A stretch of 64,000 nt of DNA, taken from Hyphomicrobiales bacterium. Its GTDB lineage: Bacteria; Pseudomonadota; Alphaproteobacteria; Rhizobiales; Rhizobiaceae. A program made the translations under genes and the position numbers. Shown piece after piece: positions 51,389-60,540 of this stretch (its first letter is position 1; every line of letters begins with the position of its first letter). The notes under the pieces are model-generated. The model saw only the letters and a list, made by a program, of their open reading frames with translations, searched no databases and was not told the origin of the DNA. The stretch is from contig UBTF01000012.1 of assembly GCA_900468285.1 (NCBI GenBank), positions 62,001 to 126,000 on the forward strand, read 5' to 3'.

Positions 51389-52309
51389 TTAGCGATCCGG
51401 AACGAACGGTTTCCCGAGCGATGCCGGTGTATTGATCAGCGTTGTGCGGCGATTATGGGAGATGATGATGAGGACCACAATAGTCGCTATGTAAGGCATT
51501 GCTGAAAGAAGTTGCGACGGAACACCGATGCCGAAAGCCTGAGCATGCAGCTGACCGATGGTGACGGCACCGAAGAGATATCCGCCCGCCAGAACCCGCC
51601 ATGGCCGCCAGGAGGCAAAGACCACCAGCGCCAGCGCGATCCAGCCGCGGCCAGCCGCCATGTTTTCCACCCATTGCGGCGTATAGACGAGCGACAATTG
51701 CGCGCCAGCCAGCCCCGCACAGGCACCGCCGAACATGACGGCAAGGTAGCGCATGCGGATGACATTCATGCCGAGCGCGTGGGCCGAGCCATGATTGTCG
51801 CCAATGGCGCGCATCTTGAGGCCCGTGCGGCTTTTGAACAGAAACCAGCCGATGCCGACGACAAGCGCAATCGACATGTAGAAGATCAGATCCTGCCGGA
51901 ACAGAGCCGGTCCGATAACCGGAATCTCCGACAGGACCGGAAAGACGATGGGCGGCAGCTTGACGCCCGGCAGGCCAACGAAGCTCTCGCCCAGCATGCC
52001 AGACACGCCAAGACCAAGAATCGTCAAGGCAAGACCCGTTGCGACCTGATTGGTGACCAGCGTCAGCGTCAGGAAGCCGAACAGCAGCGAGAACAGAGCA
52101 CCGGAGACAATTCCGGCGATGATGCCGATATAGGGAGATCCGGTCAGATGGGCGGCAGCAAAGGCACAGACCGCGCCCATGATCATCATGCCCTCGACAC
52201 CGAGGTTGAGCACCCCGGCCCGCTCTGTCACCAGTTCGCCCAGTGCGGCAATGACCAGCGGCGTGGCGGCTGTGATGACGGTGAGAAGGATCGCCTGAAA
52301 CATATCCAT
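51389..52309 (-). CDS. nucleoside ABC transporter permease (second)
   Basis: A 306-residue inner-membrane permease of the BPD_transp_2 family. Characteristic segments: TAATPLVIAALGELVTERAGVLNLGVEGMM, with the conserved ERAGVLNLGVEG motif that docks the ATPase, and RYLAVMFGGACAGLAGAQLSLVYTPQW. ATG 52309 overlaps the upstream permease stop as TGATG, so the two permeases are translationally coupled. The binding protein gene starts 36 bases past its stop. Confidence 0.94.
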   Translation of the reverse strand: MDMFQAILLTVITAATPLVIAALGELVTERAGVLNLGVEGMMIMGAVCAFAAAHLTGSPYIGIIAGIVSGALFSLLFGFLTLTLVTNQVATGLALTILGLGVSGMLGESFVGLPGVKLPPIVFPVLSEIPVIGPALFRQDLIFYMSIALVVGIGWFLFKSRTGLKMRAIGDNHGSAHALGMNVIRMRYLAVMFGGACAGLAGAQLSLVYTPQWVENMAAGRGWIALALVVFASWRPWRVLAGGYLFGAVTIGQLHAQAFGIGVPSQLLSAMPYIATIVVLIIISHNRRTTLINTPASLGKPFVPDR

Positions 52310-53397
52310 CACGCGGCTCCTTCAGCATTCTTCCCGCGGCCAAAACGGATGCGGATCTTGTAGACGATCAACGTGTCGCAGGAGAGGACGAAGAACAGCA
52401 TCAGCCCCTGGAAGACGCGCACCAGCTTGTCGGAAATCTGCATCGACATTTGCACCGCCTCGCCACCCAGATAGGTGAGTGCCAGCACAAAGCCGGAAGC
52501 AATGATGCCAAGTGGGTTCAGGCGGCCGAGAAACGCAACGATGATGGCGGTAAAGCCGTAGCCGGGCGAAATGGACGGCTGCAAATGACCGATGGAGCCG
52601 GAGACTTCCGAAATACCGGCAAGACCGGCCAATCCGCCCGAAACGAGCAGCGAAAACCAGACCATGCCGCGTGAGGAAAATCCTGCAAAGCGCCCTGCCC
52701 TTGGCGATTGGCCGAGCACGGTGACCTGAAATCCGCGAAGCATGTAACGCATCATGAACCACAGGGCGACGGCGGCGATAATGGCAAAGACGATGCCCCA
52801 ATGGGCGCGACCAGAGTCCAGAATTGCCGGCAGCACGGCGCTTTCATTGAAAGGCTTGGTCTGCGGAAAATTGTAGCCTGCCGGATCGCGCCACATGCCG
52901 CGCACCAGCCAATCCAGGAAAAGCTGCGCGACATAGACCAGCATGAGGCTGGTGAGAATTTCATTGGTGTTGAAGCGCGTTTTCAGCAGTGCCGGAATGC
53001 CCGCATAAATCGCGCCGCCCATGGCACCCATAACCAGCATCAGCGGCAGGATCATGGGCGATTGCCACTCGGGATAGAGAACTGGCAGGATGGAGCCGGT
53101 GATGGCACCGATGGTGAACTGCCCCTCAGCGCCGATATTCCAGTTGTTGGAGCGATAGCAGATGGACAGGCCAACCGCGATCAGGATCAGCGGGGCGGCC
53201 TTGATGGCCAGCTCATGCAGAGACCAGACCTCCAGCAGCGGCTCCACGAAGAAGCTGTACAGCGCCGTAAACGGATTGTTGCCCAGCATGGCGAACATGA
53301 TGGCACCGAACACCAGCGTCAGGAACAGCGCCAGCAAGGGCGACAGAACGGCAAACAGGTTGGAAACGCCGGTGCGTCTTTCAAGCTCAATTCGCAT
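52309..53397 (-). CDS. nucleoside ABC transporter permease (first)
   Basis: From ATG 53397 the 362-residue permease has eight to ten helices and the paired family motif in CYRSNNWNIGAEGQFTIGAIT, plus YMLRGFQVTVLGQSPRAGRFAGFSSRGMVW in the coupling region. It forms the translocation channel with the second permease. Its start lies inside the end of the ATPase gene (11-base overlap). AGGGGC upstream supports ATG 53397 over 53415. Confidence 0.94.
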   Translation of the reverse strand: MRIELERRTGVSNLFAVLSPLLALFLTLVFGAIMFAMLGNNPFTALYSFFVEPLLEVWSLHELAIKAAPLILIAVGLSICYRSNNWNIGAEGQFTIGAITGSILPVLYPEWQSPMILPLMLVMGAMGGAIYAGIPALLKTRFNTNEILTSLMLVYVAQLFLDWLVRGMWRDPAGYNFPQTKPFNESAVLPAILDSGRAHWGIVFAIIAAVALWFMMRYMLRGFQVTVLGQSPRAGRFAGFSSRGMVWFSLLVSGGLAGLAGISEVSGSIGHLQPSISPGYGFTAIIVAFLGRLNPLGIIASGFVLALTYLGGEAVQMSMQISDKLVRVFQGLMLFFVLSCDTLIVYKIRIRFGRGKNAEGAA

Positions 53398-54958
53398 GGG
53401 CTTGCCCCTGCGCATGTCCGGTGTGAATACCGCCCATCAAAAGTCCGATCTTTTCACGCGTCATGTCTCCCGCCGGGTAGGATTGCGACAGCCGACCATC
53501 GGAAATAACGGCTATGCTGGAAGCCACCTCAAAGATTTCATCCAGATCCTGGCTGATGACGACGACGGCTGATCCCGCCTTGGCAAGATCCACCAGCGCC
53601 TGGCGAATGCGGCTCGCCGCACCGGCATCCACGCCCCATGTCGGCTGATTGACAATCATGATCGATGGCTGGCGGTCCAGCTCCCGTCCGACGATGAACT
53701 TTTGCAGATTTCCGCCCGAAAGAGAGCCTGCGAGCGGATCGTCACCACTTTTGCGCACGTCCATTGATGCAGAAATGCGTTTGGCCGCCTTCTTGATGGT
53801 AGAATTTGCGATCACTTTCAGGAAGCCACCTTTTAGAAACGCCTTCCTGTCGGAGTAATATCGCGCCAAAAGCAGGTTGTCCGAAAGCGTCATCGTCGGC
53901 ACCGCCGCATGGCCTAGCCGCTCTTCCGGCACGAAGCCCGCGCCCAGCAGACGGCGGCCGTTGATCCCCATGCGACCAACGCCTTTGCCACGCAGGCGAA
54001 TTGCGTTGTCCTCTGTCACGGGATACTCGCCGGATAGGGCATCGAACAACTCCCCCTGCCCATTACCGGCAACACCGGCAATGGCAAGAACCTCGCCGGA
54101 ACGCACCGTCATGGAGATGTCCTTGAGGGAAACGGCAAAAGGGGTACGGGCCGAAACGGAGAGATTGGCGATTTCAACGCTGACATCGCCGAGCGCGCAA
54201 TAATCGTCACGCTGAATGCCCGCCACATCGGAACCCACCATCATGCGCGCAAGCGAAGACGGTGTTTCCTGGCGCGGATCGCACGCGCCGGTCACTTCGC
54301 CATGGCGCAGCACGGTGGCGCGGTCGCAGATGCGCTGCACCTCCTCAAGGCGGTGGCTGATATAGAGAACAGAGCGTCCCTCAGCTTTCAGCTTCGCCAG
54401 CGTTTCGAACAGCCGGTCAGCCTCCTGCGGTGTCAGAACGGAGGTCGGCTCATCGAGAATGATGAGCTGCGGATTTTGCAAAAGCGCACGCACGATTTCG
54501 ATACGCTGGCGCTCACCTACCGAAAGATCGGCCACATGAGCGTAGGGATCGAGCGGAAGCCCATAGGCCTTCGACAGCGCTTCCGCCTCACGAGCGATTT
54601 CCTTCAGCGAAATCTTCGGATCCAACGAAAGTGCAATATTCTCAGCAACCGTCAGCGCCTCGAATAGCGAGAAATGCTGGAACACCATGCCGATGCCGAG
54701 CTTGCGCGCCTCGCCGGGGGAGCGGATGCGAACCGCCTCACCATTCCACAGGATTTCACCCGCAGATGGTTCCAGAACGCCGAACAGCATCTTGACCAGA
54801 GTGGATTTTCCCGCACCGTTTTCACCCAGCAAAGCATGAACTTCACCGGGCGCAATATCGAGATCGATCGCATTGCAAGCGCCGAAAGTTCCAAACAGCT
54901 TGGTCAGCTGGCGAACGGACAATAGAGGCGTGGCCCCAGACGTCACCGATCCCGTCAC
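53387..54958 (-). CDS. nucleoside ABC transporter ATPase, tandem domains
   Basis: This protein powers the BMP-type importer. The chosen start is GTG 54958, behind AAGGGG, giving 523 residues; a GTG at 54988 is an alternative. The first domain is complete: GENGAGKST, LSVGERQRIEI and ILDEPTSVLTPQE. The second has a degenerate Walker A (GVAGNGQGE) and Walker B (IVNQPTWGVD), as usual in sugar and nucleoside importers with one consensus site. It is the first gene of the operon, and the two permease genes overlap or follow directly. Confidence 0.93.
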   Translation of the reverse strand: MTGSVTSGATPLLSVRQLTKLFGTFGACNAIDLDIAPGEVHALLGENGAGKSTLVKMLFGVLEPSAGEILWNGEAVRIRSPGEARKLGIGMVFQHFSLFEALTVAENIALSLDPKISLKEIAREAEALSKAYGLPLDPYAHVADLSVGERQRIEIVRALLQNPQLIILDEPTSVLTPQEADRLFETLAKLKAEGRSVLYISHRLEEVQRICDRATVLRHGEVTGACDPRQETPSSLARMMVGSDVAGIQRDDYCALGDVSVEIANLSVSARTPFAVSLKDISMTVRSGEVLAIAGVAGNGQGELFDALSGEYPVTEDNAIRLRGKGVGRMGINGRRLLGAGFVPEERLGHAAVPTMTLSDNLLLARYYSDRKAFLKGGFLKVIANSTIKKAAKRISASMDVRKSGDDPLAGSLSGGNLQKFIVGRELDRQPSIMIVNQPTWGVDAGAASRIRQALVDLAKAGSAVVVISQDLDEIFEVASSIAVISDGRLSQSYPAGDMTREKIGLLMGGIHTGHAQGQAHAN

Positions 54959-55126
54959 CTGTTCCCCTTTTCCAACCCGCCGCCGCACTTTCTTCGAAGT
55001 GTTGAACGACTGGATCGATACCCATGCACTAAATTTGGGCAGTGCCCGTTATTGATACTAAATACTGGTTTTATTGCTGCGCACAACTCTAAAAGATGTC
55101 AGTGCAAAGGTTTTGAACGACTGGTG

Positions 55127-55852
55127 TTAACGTGCACCAAGCGAAGGGAAAAGCTGCATGATGCCGCCGATGCAGTAAAGATAGATGCCCGTGATCACGA
55201 CGCCGGCCACCACCCAGTCCGGCGAGGAGAAGTGGAGCAGCAGCGCATATCCGCTGAGCGCACACCACACCAGAAACACTGCCATATTCAGTGCTCTAAG
55301 ACGCTTGACGCGCACGGGGTGGAGAAAATTGATGGGCAGGAATGTCAGAACGACAGAGATGGCAACAACGATCATCGCCGTGGTCGCACTTGCGTCTATG
55401 ACAAACAGCGTGAAGACGACCATGTTCCAGACGACCGGGAAACCGGAGAAGAAGTACTCGTCCGTCTTCATGCCCATGTCGGCATAATAGATGGCGCTGG
55501 AAACAACGATCATGCCTGCGGCCACAAAGGACCACGGCTCACCGATCATGCCGCTTTGATAGAGCGCAAAGGCGGGTAAGAGAACGTAGGTCACGTAATC
55601 GATGATGTTGTCGAGCGTGTCCCCGGACCAGTTCGGCAGAACCTCCTTCACCCGCACCTTGCGTGCGATAGGCCCATCGATGCCATCGACGGCAAGCGCA
55701 AGGCCCAGCCACCAGAACATATCGACAAACCGATGCTCAGCAGCGGCAACCACGCCGAGAAATGCCAGGAAGGAACCGGATGCGGTCAGGATGTGGACCG
55801 AGAAAGCCCGCATTTCGGCATAGGGCACGCGCTTGTAGTTGAATATCTTCAT
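55127..55852 (-). CDS. pcs: phosphatidylcholine synthase
   Basis: Pcs condenses choline with CDP-diacylglycerol to make phosphatidylcholine in the inner membrane, a route typical of Rhizobiaceae. From ATG 55852 it has 241 residues, the usual length for the family. The CDP-alcohol signature is present as AVDGIDGPIARKVRVKEVLPNWSG, continuing DTLDNIIDYVTYVLLPA. About seven to eight helices follow. The start at 55852 (MKIFNYKRVPYAEMRAFSVH) matches the family; an upstream extension to 55945 looks non-coding. Confidence 0.95.
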   Translation of the reverse strand: MKIFNYKRVPYAEMRAFSVHILTASGSFLAFLGVVAAAEHRFVDMFWWLGLALAVDGIDGPIARKVRVKEVLPNWSGDTLDNIIDYVTYVLLPAFALYQSGMIGEPWSFVAAGMIVVSSAIYYADMGMKTDEYFFSGFPVVWNMVVFTLFVIDASATTAMIVVAISVVLTFLPINFLHPVRVKRLRALNMAVFLVWCALSGYALLLHFSSPDWVVAGVVITGIYLYCIGGIMQLFPSLGAR

Positions 55853-56062
55853 ATCAGCGCAAGCGCCTCGCTTTTCATCCGCTACGTCTTTTCCGGTATG
55901 CGACCATTCACCACTCTTTGCAACCATTCCCGATCGCTTATCCAAGTACTAATACTGAGTTTACATCGGGATCATGGCCTTCGCGACACAGATGTCTGCT
56001 GGATTTAGCCGTGCCTGATGCCTATATTTGTGGTGAATATGCTCGTGAAGTGGATTGGAACG

Positions 56063-57277
56063 ATGAAGAACATCGAGATCGCTGTTGTTGGCGCGGGTCT
56101 TGCGGGACAGGTGGCCGCCATTGCGCTGGCTCGCTCGGGCCGTGACGTGGCACTGATTGCTCCAAAATCCGACAGGGTCGACAAGCGCACCACAGCATTG
56201 ATGGACCAGTCCATCCGCTTTCTGGACCGTCTGGGCCTCTGGTCCGCCATAGAGCCATCTGCCGCGATGCTTTCGACAATGCAGATTCTCGATGGGACAG
56301 ACCGGCTGCTGCGCGCGCCGACTGTCGCCTTCCGGTCATCAGAGATCGGGCTTCCGGCATTTGGCTGGAACATGCCAAACGATGTCCTGTTGAAAACGCT
56401 CGCCGAAGCCGTTTCGCGGGAAAGCAATATTACCGTGATCGAAGCCTCGGCCGAAACCATCGAGTTGGGCAAGCACGAAGCGACGATCACGCTCGACAAC
56501 GGCGAGACAGTGGTCGCAAGTTTCGTCATTGGCGCGGACGGCCGTAAGTCGAAGGTCCGCGAAGCCGCTGGCATCGATGTGCGGTCCTGGTCTTACCCGC
56601 AAACGGCGATGGTGCTGAATTTCTCTCACACGCGTCCGCACAACAACGTATCGACAGAATTTCACACGCCGACCGGCCCTTTTACGCAGGTCCCCCTGGT
56701 TGGCAACCGCTCCAGCCTCGTCTGGGTCGTGACACCGGCACAGGCCGCCGAGCTCTCCAGCCTTCCGCTTGAGGAATTGAGCAAACGGGTCGAAGAAAGA
56801 ATGCAGTCCATGCTGGGGACTGTCTCCGTGGAAGACAGCGTCCAGACATGGCCACTCTCCAGCATGACGGCGCATCGTTTCGGCAAGGATCGTGTAGCCC
56901 TGGTTGGCGAAGCTGGCCACGGTTTCCCGCCAATTGGCGCACAGGGCCTCAATCTCAGCCTGCGCGATATTATCGTTCTGACAGAATTGTTGGGAACGCT
57001 TACGGGCGGGCCGCTCCCCGCGGATGCCGGTTCGAAATTTGATCGCCGTCGCCGGGTTGATGTTGTCAGCCGCACTTTGAGCGTTGATCTTCTCAACCGT
57101 TCCCTGCTTTCGGCATTCCTGCCCATGCAGGTGGCGCGTGCGGCAGGCCTGCATGTTTTGTCCAGCGTTGCTCCGCTGCGCGGCCTCGTCATGCGGGAGG
57201 GTATCGAGCCCGGGCGCGGGCTCAAGGCACTGCCGTCACTTCTGGTTGGAAGCCTCAAACGCTCATGGCGCGGATGA
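56063..57277 (+). CDS. UbiH/UbiF family FAD-dependent monooxygenase
   Basis: From ATG 56063 the protein has 404 residues. FAD-binding elements are clear: VVGAGLAGQVAAIALARSG near the N-terminus, VIGADGRKSKVREAAG in the middle and RVALVGEAGHGFPPIGAQGLNLSLRD near residue 280. It most resembles ubiquinone-ring hydroxylases (UbiH, UbiF, UbiL); which ring carbon it acts on cannot be told. ATG 56018 is an alternative with no family similarity. Its 3' end overlaps the 3' end of the convergent AEC permease gene. Confidence 0.92.
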   Translation: MKNIEIAVVGAGLAGQVAAIALARSGRDVALIAPKSDRVDKRTTALMDQSIRFLDRLGLWSAIEPSAAMLSTMQILDGTDRLLRAPTVAFRSSEIGLPAFGWNMPNDVLLKTLAEAVSRESNITVIEASAETIELGKHEATITLDNGETVVASFVIGADGRKSKVREAAGIDVRSWSYPQTAMVLNFSHTRPHNNVSTEFHTPTGPFTQVPLVGNRSSLVWVVTPAQAAELSSLPLEELSKRVEERMQSMLGTVSVEDSVQTWPLSSMTAHRFGKDRVALVGEAGHGFPPIGAQGLNLSLRDIIVLTELLGTLTGGPLPADAGSKFDRRRRVDVVSRTLSVDLLNRSLLSAFLPMQVARAAGLHVLSSVAPLRGLVMREGIEPGRGLKALPSLLVGSLKRSWRG

Positions 57278-58199
57278 CATAGAGAACCAGAGAAACGGTG
57301 AAGACCGACAGCACGGTTGAAACCAGGATCGTCGCGGAAGCCCGCTCCTGCCAGACCCGGTATTGCTGGCCGATGACGAAGACATTCGTCGCCGTTGGCA
57401 AAGCCGCCAGCAGCACCGCAGTCGCGACCCAAATGGGGTCGAAGGTTCCAAACGACGACAGGGCGAGATATGCCAGAAACGGATGCAGGATGAGCTTTGC
57501 CGGGACGATATAGCTGATTTCCACCGGCACACGTTTCAGCGGGCGCAACGCCAGCGTTACGCCCATGGCAAAAAGTGCACAGGGCGCTGCCGATTGCGCC
57601 AGATAATCGACCAGTTGCTGCACTGGCTGTGGCGGATGCCAGCCGATGAAGGCAGCAAGGAAGCCGACGAGCACGGACAGGATAAAGGGGTGCGTCAAAA
57701 CTTTTCCGGCAACATCCCCCGCAAGCCGCAAAGGTGAGCGCTTGTCACCACCCGCGACCGCCATTAGCGCAGGCGCGGTTATGAAGTGCATAGCGTTCTC
57801 CAGACAGACGATCAGCGCCACCGGCACAGCCGCGCGCTCCCCGAAAGCCAGCAGGGCAAGTCCCGGCCCCATATAGCCGATATTGCCGTAGCTTCCGGCA
57901 AAACTCTGGATCGTTGCATCCGCAAAACTGTTCCGGCGGATGAAATAGCCAATCAGGAACAGCAGAGTGAACACGGTGTATGTTGCAAGCAGGCTCAAGC
58001 CGACGAAATCCATGCGCGCCAGTTGATCGATGGGCGTTTTCGCGACTAGCTTAAAGAACAAGGCTGGCAAGGCGGCATAAATGATGAAGGTATTCAGCCA
58101 ACCCATGGCCTCAGCAGGCTGTCTGGTGATGCGCCCGGCCAGATATCCGATGAAGATCAGCCCGAAAAACGGAAACAGCAATCCGGCGATGTCGGCCAT
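57255..58199 (-). CDS. AEC family permease
   Basis: A 314-residue protein with about ten helices in the auxin efflux carrier (AEC) fold: LLFPFFGLIFIGYLAGRITR at the start, SFAGSYGNIGYMGPGLALLAFGE in the middle and AVLLAALPTATNVFVIGQQY near the C-terminus. Bacterial members transport small organic acids such as malate or malonate; the substrate is unknown. The gene lies 35 bases past the ccdA stop on the same strand. Confidence 0.92.
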   Translation of the reverse strand: MADIAGLLFPFFGLIFIGYLAGRITRQPAEAMGWLNTFIIYAALPALFFKLVAKTPIDQLARMDFVGLSLLATYTVFTLLFLIGYFIRRNSFADATIQSFAGSYGNIGYMGPGLALLAFGERAAVPVALIVCLENAMHFITAPALMAVAGGDKRSPLRLAGDVAGKVLTHPFILSVLVGFLAAFIGWHPPQPVQQLVDYLAQSAAPCALFAMGVTLALRPLKRVPVEISYIVPAKLILHPFLAYLALSSFGTFDPIWVATAVLLAALPTATNVFVIGQQYRVWQERASATILVSTVLSVFTVSLVLYVIRAMSV

Positions 58200-58234
58200 G
58201 GCTCCCCCTTCGCCCTCGCGATACCTGAGCGGGC

Positions 58235-58981
58235 TTAGCCGATTTGCATCAGTATTGGAAAGCTTTCCTGAAACCAGATCGCCGCATTCGTAATGAAGCC
58301 GGACATGAAGGCCACTCCGGTGAGAATGAGAAGAACGCCCATTGCCTTTTCCACAACGCCGAGATGGCGGCGAAACCGCGTGAGGAAGCGCATGAAACTA
58401 CCGGAAAAGCCGGCAGCAATCAGAAAGGGAATGGCAAGCCCGGCGGAATAGACGGCCAGCAGCATCGCGCCCTCACCCACCGTATCCCGTGACGCGGCAA
58501 CACCCAGAATCGCCCCCAGTACCGGGCCGATGCAGGGCGTCCAGCCAAAGGCGAAGGCGAGCCCCATGATATAGGCGCCCGAAAGGGTCGCAGGCTTGCC
58601 GCCGCCTTGAAACCGCGCCTCGCGGGAAAACAGACCGATACGAAACACACCCAGAAAATTCAGCCCCATCAAAATAATGATGAAGCCGCCGACCTTGGCG
58701 AGGATATCGAGGTTCTGGCGCAGAACCATGCCGATGGTGGATGCCCCTGCCCCGAGCGCGACGAACACCGTTGCAAAGCCCAGCGTGAAAAACAGCGCGG
58801 CAAGCAGCACCGCCTTGCGCCCTCGCGGCTGTGCTTCATATCGTTCATCGCGGAACTGCTCGACGGAAATTCCTGCCATATAGCAGAGATAGGGCGGCAC
58901 CAGAGGCAGCACGCACGGGGACAGAAACGAGAGGGCTCCCGCCAGAAGCGCGGTGAACAGGGATATATCGGCGATGGACAA
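58235..58981 (-). CDS. ccdA: CcdA-type cytochrome c biogenesis membrane protein
   Basis: This DsbD-like protein moves electrons across the membrane to reduce periplasmic thiols for cytochrome c maturation. The 248-residue protein has six helices and the paired cysteines: FLSPCVLPLVPPYLCYMAG in helix 1 and FGWTPCIGPVLGAILG in helix 4. It lacks the terminal thioredoxin domains of full DsbD, as expected for the short form. No other ccm gene is adjacent. Confidence 0.94.
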   Translation of the reverse strand: MSIADISLFTALLAGALSFLSPCVLPLVPPYLCYMAGISVEQFRDERYEAQPRGRKAVLLAALFFTLGFATVFVALGAGASTIGMVLRQNLDILAKVGGFIIILMGLNFLGVFRIGLFSREARFQGGGKPATLSGAYIMGLAFAFGWTPCIGPVLGAILGVAASRDTVGEGAMLLAVYSAGLAIPFLIAAGFSGSFMRFLTRFRRHLGVVEKAMGVLLILTGVAFMSGFITNAAIWFQESFPILMQIG

Positions 58982-59255
58982 GGCAGGGCTCCGCTACATT
59001 TCGAAATGCTTGTAACGCCGCCAAGCCCTTACGACCAATCACCTTTTTACGCCCGTGACAAAAAAACGCGGGAAGGCGAAATATTCCTGTTTTTATGGGT
59101 TGACCGAAGACGTGCCCCTCCCTATGTTCCGCCCACTTCCGAAGGGCGCTTCGCCGCCAACCGGAGATAAGCGCAATTCTGCCAATACGGCAACTGAACC
59201 GAAACACATGCTGTGTGTTGATACGTCAGTGAAACGCGCGGGACGAAAATGGTGA
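58982..59255. other. region upstream of tRNA-Lys
   Basis: 274 bases with no gene. It holds a promoter-like pair TTGACC (59100-59105), a 17-base spacer and TATGTT (59123-59128) that would serve the tRNA with a leader of about 120 bases. Confidence 0.5.
59100..59128 (+). promoter_or_regulatory. sigma-70-like promoter ahead of tRNA-Lys
   Basis: TTGACC and TATGTT stand exactly 17 bases apart. The match to the housekeeping consensus is good, though the distance to the tRNA is long. Confidence 0.5.
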
Positions 59256-59331
59256 GAGAGGCTAGCTCAGCTGGTAGAGCAGCGCACTTTTAATGCGCGG
59301 GTCGTGGGTTCGAGTCCCACGCCTCTCACCA
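59256..59331 (+). tRNA. tRNA-Lys (anticodon TTT)
   Basis: The cloverleaf is complete over 76 bases. The acceptor GAGAGGC pairs with GCCTCTC, the D arm is GCTCAGCTGGTAGAGC, the anticodon arm is GCGCA-CTTTTAA-TGCGC with TTT at positions 34-36, and the T arm is GTGGG-TTCGAGT-CCCAC. The CCA end is encoded. No integrase or direct repeat marks it as an occupied attachment site. Confidence 0.98.
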
Positions 59332-59644
59332 CTCCCCTCCCAATCAGCACTTTCTCGCATCTTCCATAGCTACCACTCGCTGCTGGTCATTGAGGCAAAA
59401 TGAACCTCCGACGGCGCCAGCCTCCGAATTGTCGCAGTTGTCGGCAGCGGCATCTGAGCACGCTCCCCCATGCGGCAGATGGAATCAACATCACGAGGGC
59501 GCCAGCGCCCTGGTGTATGCTCTGTGGAAATAGCAAGGAACGATCCCGTCCGACGTTAAACGAGGCTCCCAAAAACGATCAATGATGAATAGATGAAGCA
59601 CAGACCAGAACCCACGAAACTGGGCTCTTGGATCACCCGTATGT
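59332..59644. other. region between tRNA-Lys and sufA
   Basis: 313 bases in which I see no gene, repeat or strong terminator. Short frames on both strands have poor codon use. Confidence 0.5.
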
Positions 59645-60037
59645 TCACGCGGACGCGCCAGCCTCTTCCCGCTGCTTGGCTAGAGCGGCCAGGTCTGCCG
59701 GTTTCAGCTCGACAGACTCACCGCAGCCGCAGGCCGATGTCTGGTTTGGATTGCTGAAGGTAAAGCCGGATCGGAGTTTTGTGGTCTCGAAATCCATCTG
59801 CGTGCCCAAGAGATACAGCACGGCCGATGGCTCTATCCAGACTTTTGCATCCTGAAATTCGATGAGATCGTCCTTGGCGGAAGGCTCGGTCACCAGATCG
59901 ATGGTGTATTCCATGCCAGCACAGCCACCCTTCTTGATACCGACGCGGACGCCCTTGGCGTCTGGGCCGGAATTGGCGACTATTGCTTTGACGCGCGCGG
60001 CGGCAGCCTCGGTCATGGTCATAACAGCAAAGCCCAT
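59645..60037 (-). CDS. sufA: SUF iron-sulfur assembly A-type carrier
   Basis: An A-type carrier of about 130 residues that receives Fe-S clusters from the SufBCD scaffold and passes them to apoproteins. The three conserved cysteines are in KKGGCAGMEYTIDL and in QTSACGCGESVEL. ATG 60037 follows AAGGAG at good spacing; upstream in-frame sequence to 60082 is not family-like. It is the last gene of the SUF operon, with 108 bases between it and the sufT-like gene. Confidence 0.95.
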   Translation of the reverse strand: MGFAVMTMTEAAAARVKAIVANSGPDAKGVRVGIKKGGCAGMEYTIDLVTEPSAKDDLIEFQDAKVWIEPSAVLYLLGTQMDFETTKLRSGFTFSNPNQTSACGCGESVELKPADLAALAKQREEAGASA

Positions 60038-60145
60038 GGGCTCATTCTCCTTCACAATCGGGTTCAAGGCCCGATGCTTCATGGCGTGAATCTAGTCCTA
60101 CCGACAGGGAGTATCAATAGGCCGGTCCGGCAAAACACAATTGCC

Positions 60146-60529
60146 TCAGTACCAGCCAACGGCGACCTGCGCCTCTTCCGACATGCGTTCAGGCGTCCAC
60201 GGCGGATCGAAGGTCATTTCGACGTTGACGCCGGACACACCTTCAACGGCGCCCACGGCATTTTCAACCCAGCCCGGCATTTCGCCTGCGACCGGGCAAC
60301 CGGGTGCCGTCAGCGTCATGACGATCTTGACCATGCGGTCGTCTTCGACATCGATCTTGTAGATAAGGCCGAGTTCGAAAATATCGGCCGGAATTTCCGG
60401 GTCATAGACCGTTTTGAGAGCGGCGATCACATCGTCGCTGATCCGTGCCAGTTCATCTGGCGCGATAGCGGAAACCTTGGCCGGAGCCTCGGTTACACCT
60501 TGTGTCTGTTCGGTCGTCTCTGTTGTCAT
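60146..60529 (-). CDS. sufT: SUF system MIP18/DUF59 protein (SufT-like)
   Basis: The 127-residue protein carries the DUF59/MIP18 domain: VIAALKTVYDPEIPADIFELG, IYKIDVEDDRMVKIVMTLTA, and the conserved APGCPVAGEM with its cysteine. SufT-like proteins help mature Fe-S proteins. A Thr/Glu-rich tail of about 20 residues leads the domain. Its ATG lies 11 bases past the sufS stop. Confidence 0.93.
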   Translation of the reverse strand: MTTETTEQTQGVTEAPAKVSAIAPDELARISDDVIAALKTVYDPEIPADIFELGLIYKIDVEDDRMVKIVMTLTAPGCPVAGEMPGWVENAVGAVEGVSGVNVEMTFDPPWTPERMSEEAQVAVGWY

Positions 60530-60540
60530 GGTCCTGATCC

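Noticed and set aside
59256-59645. tRNA-Lys as an occupied integration site
   Set aside because: No integrase, no repeated tRNA 3' end and no foreign genes follow it within the window.
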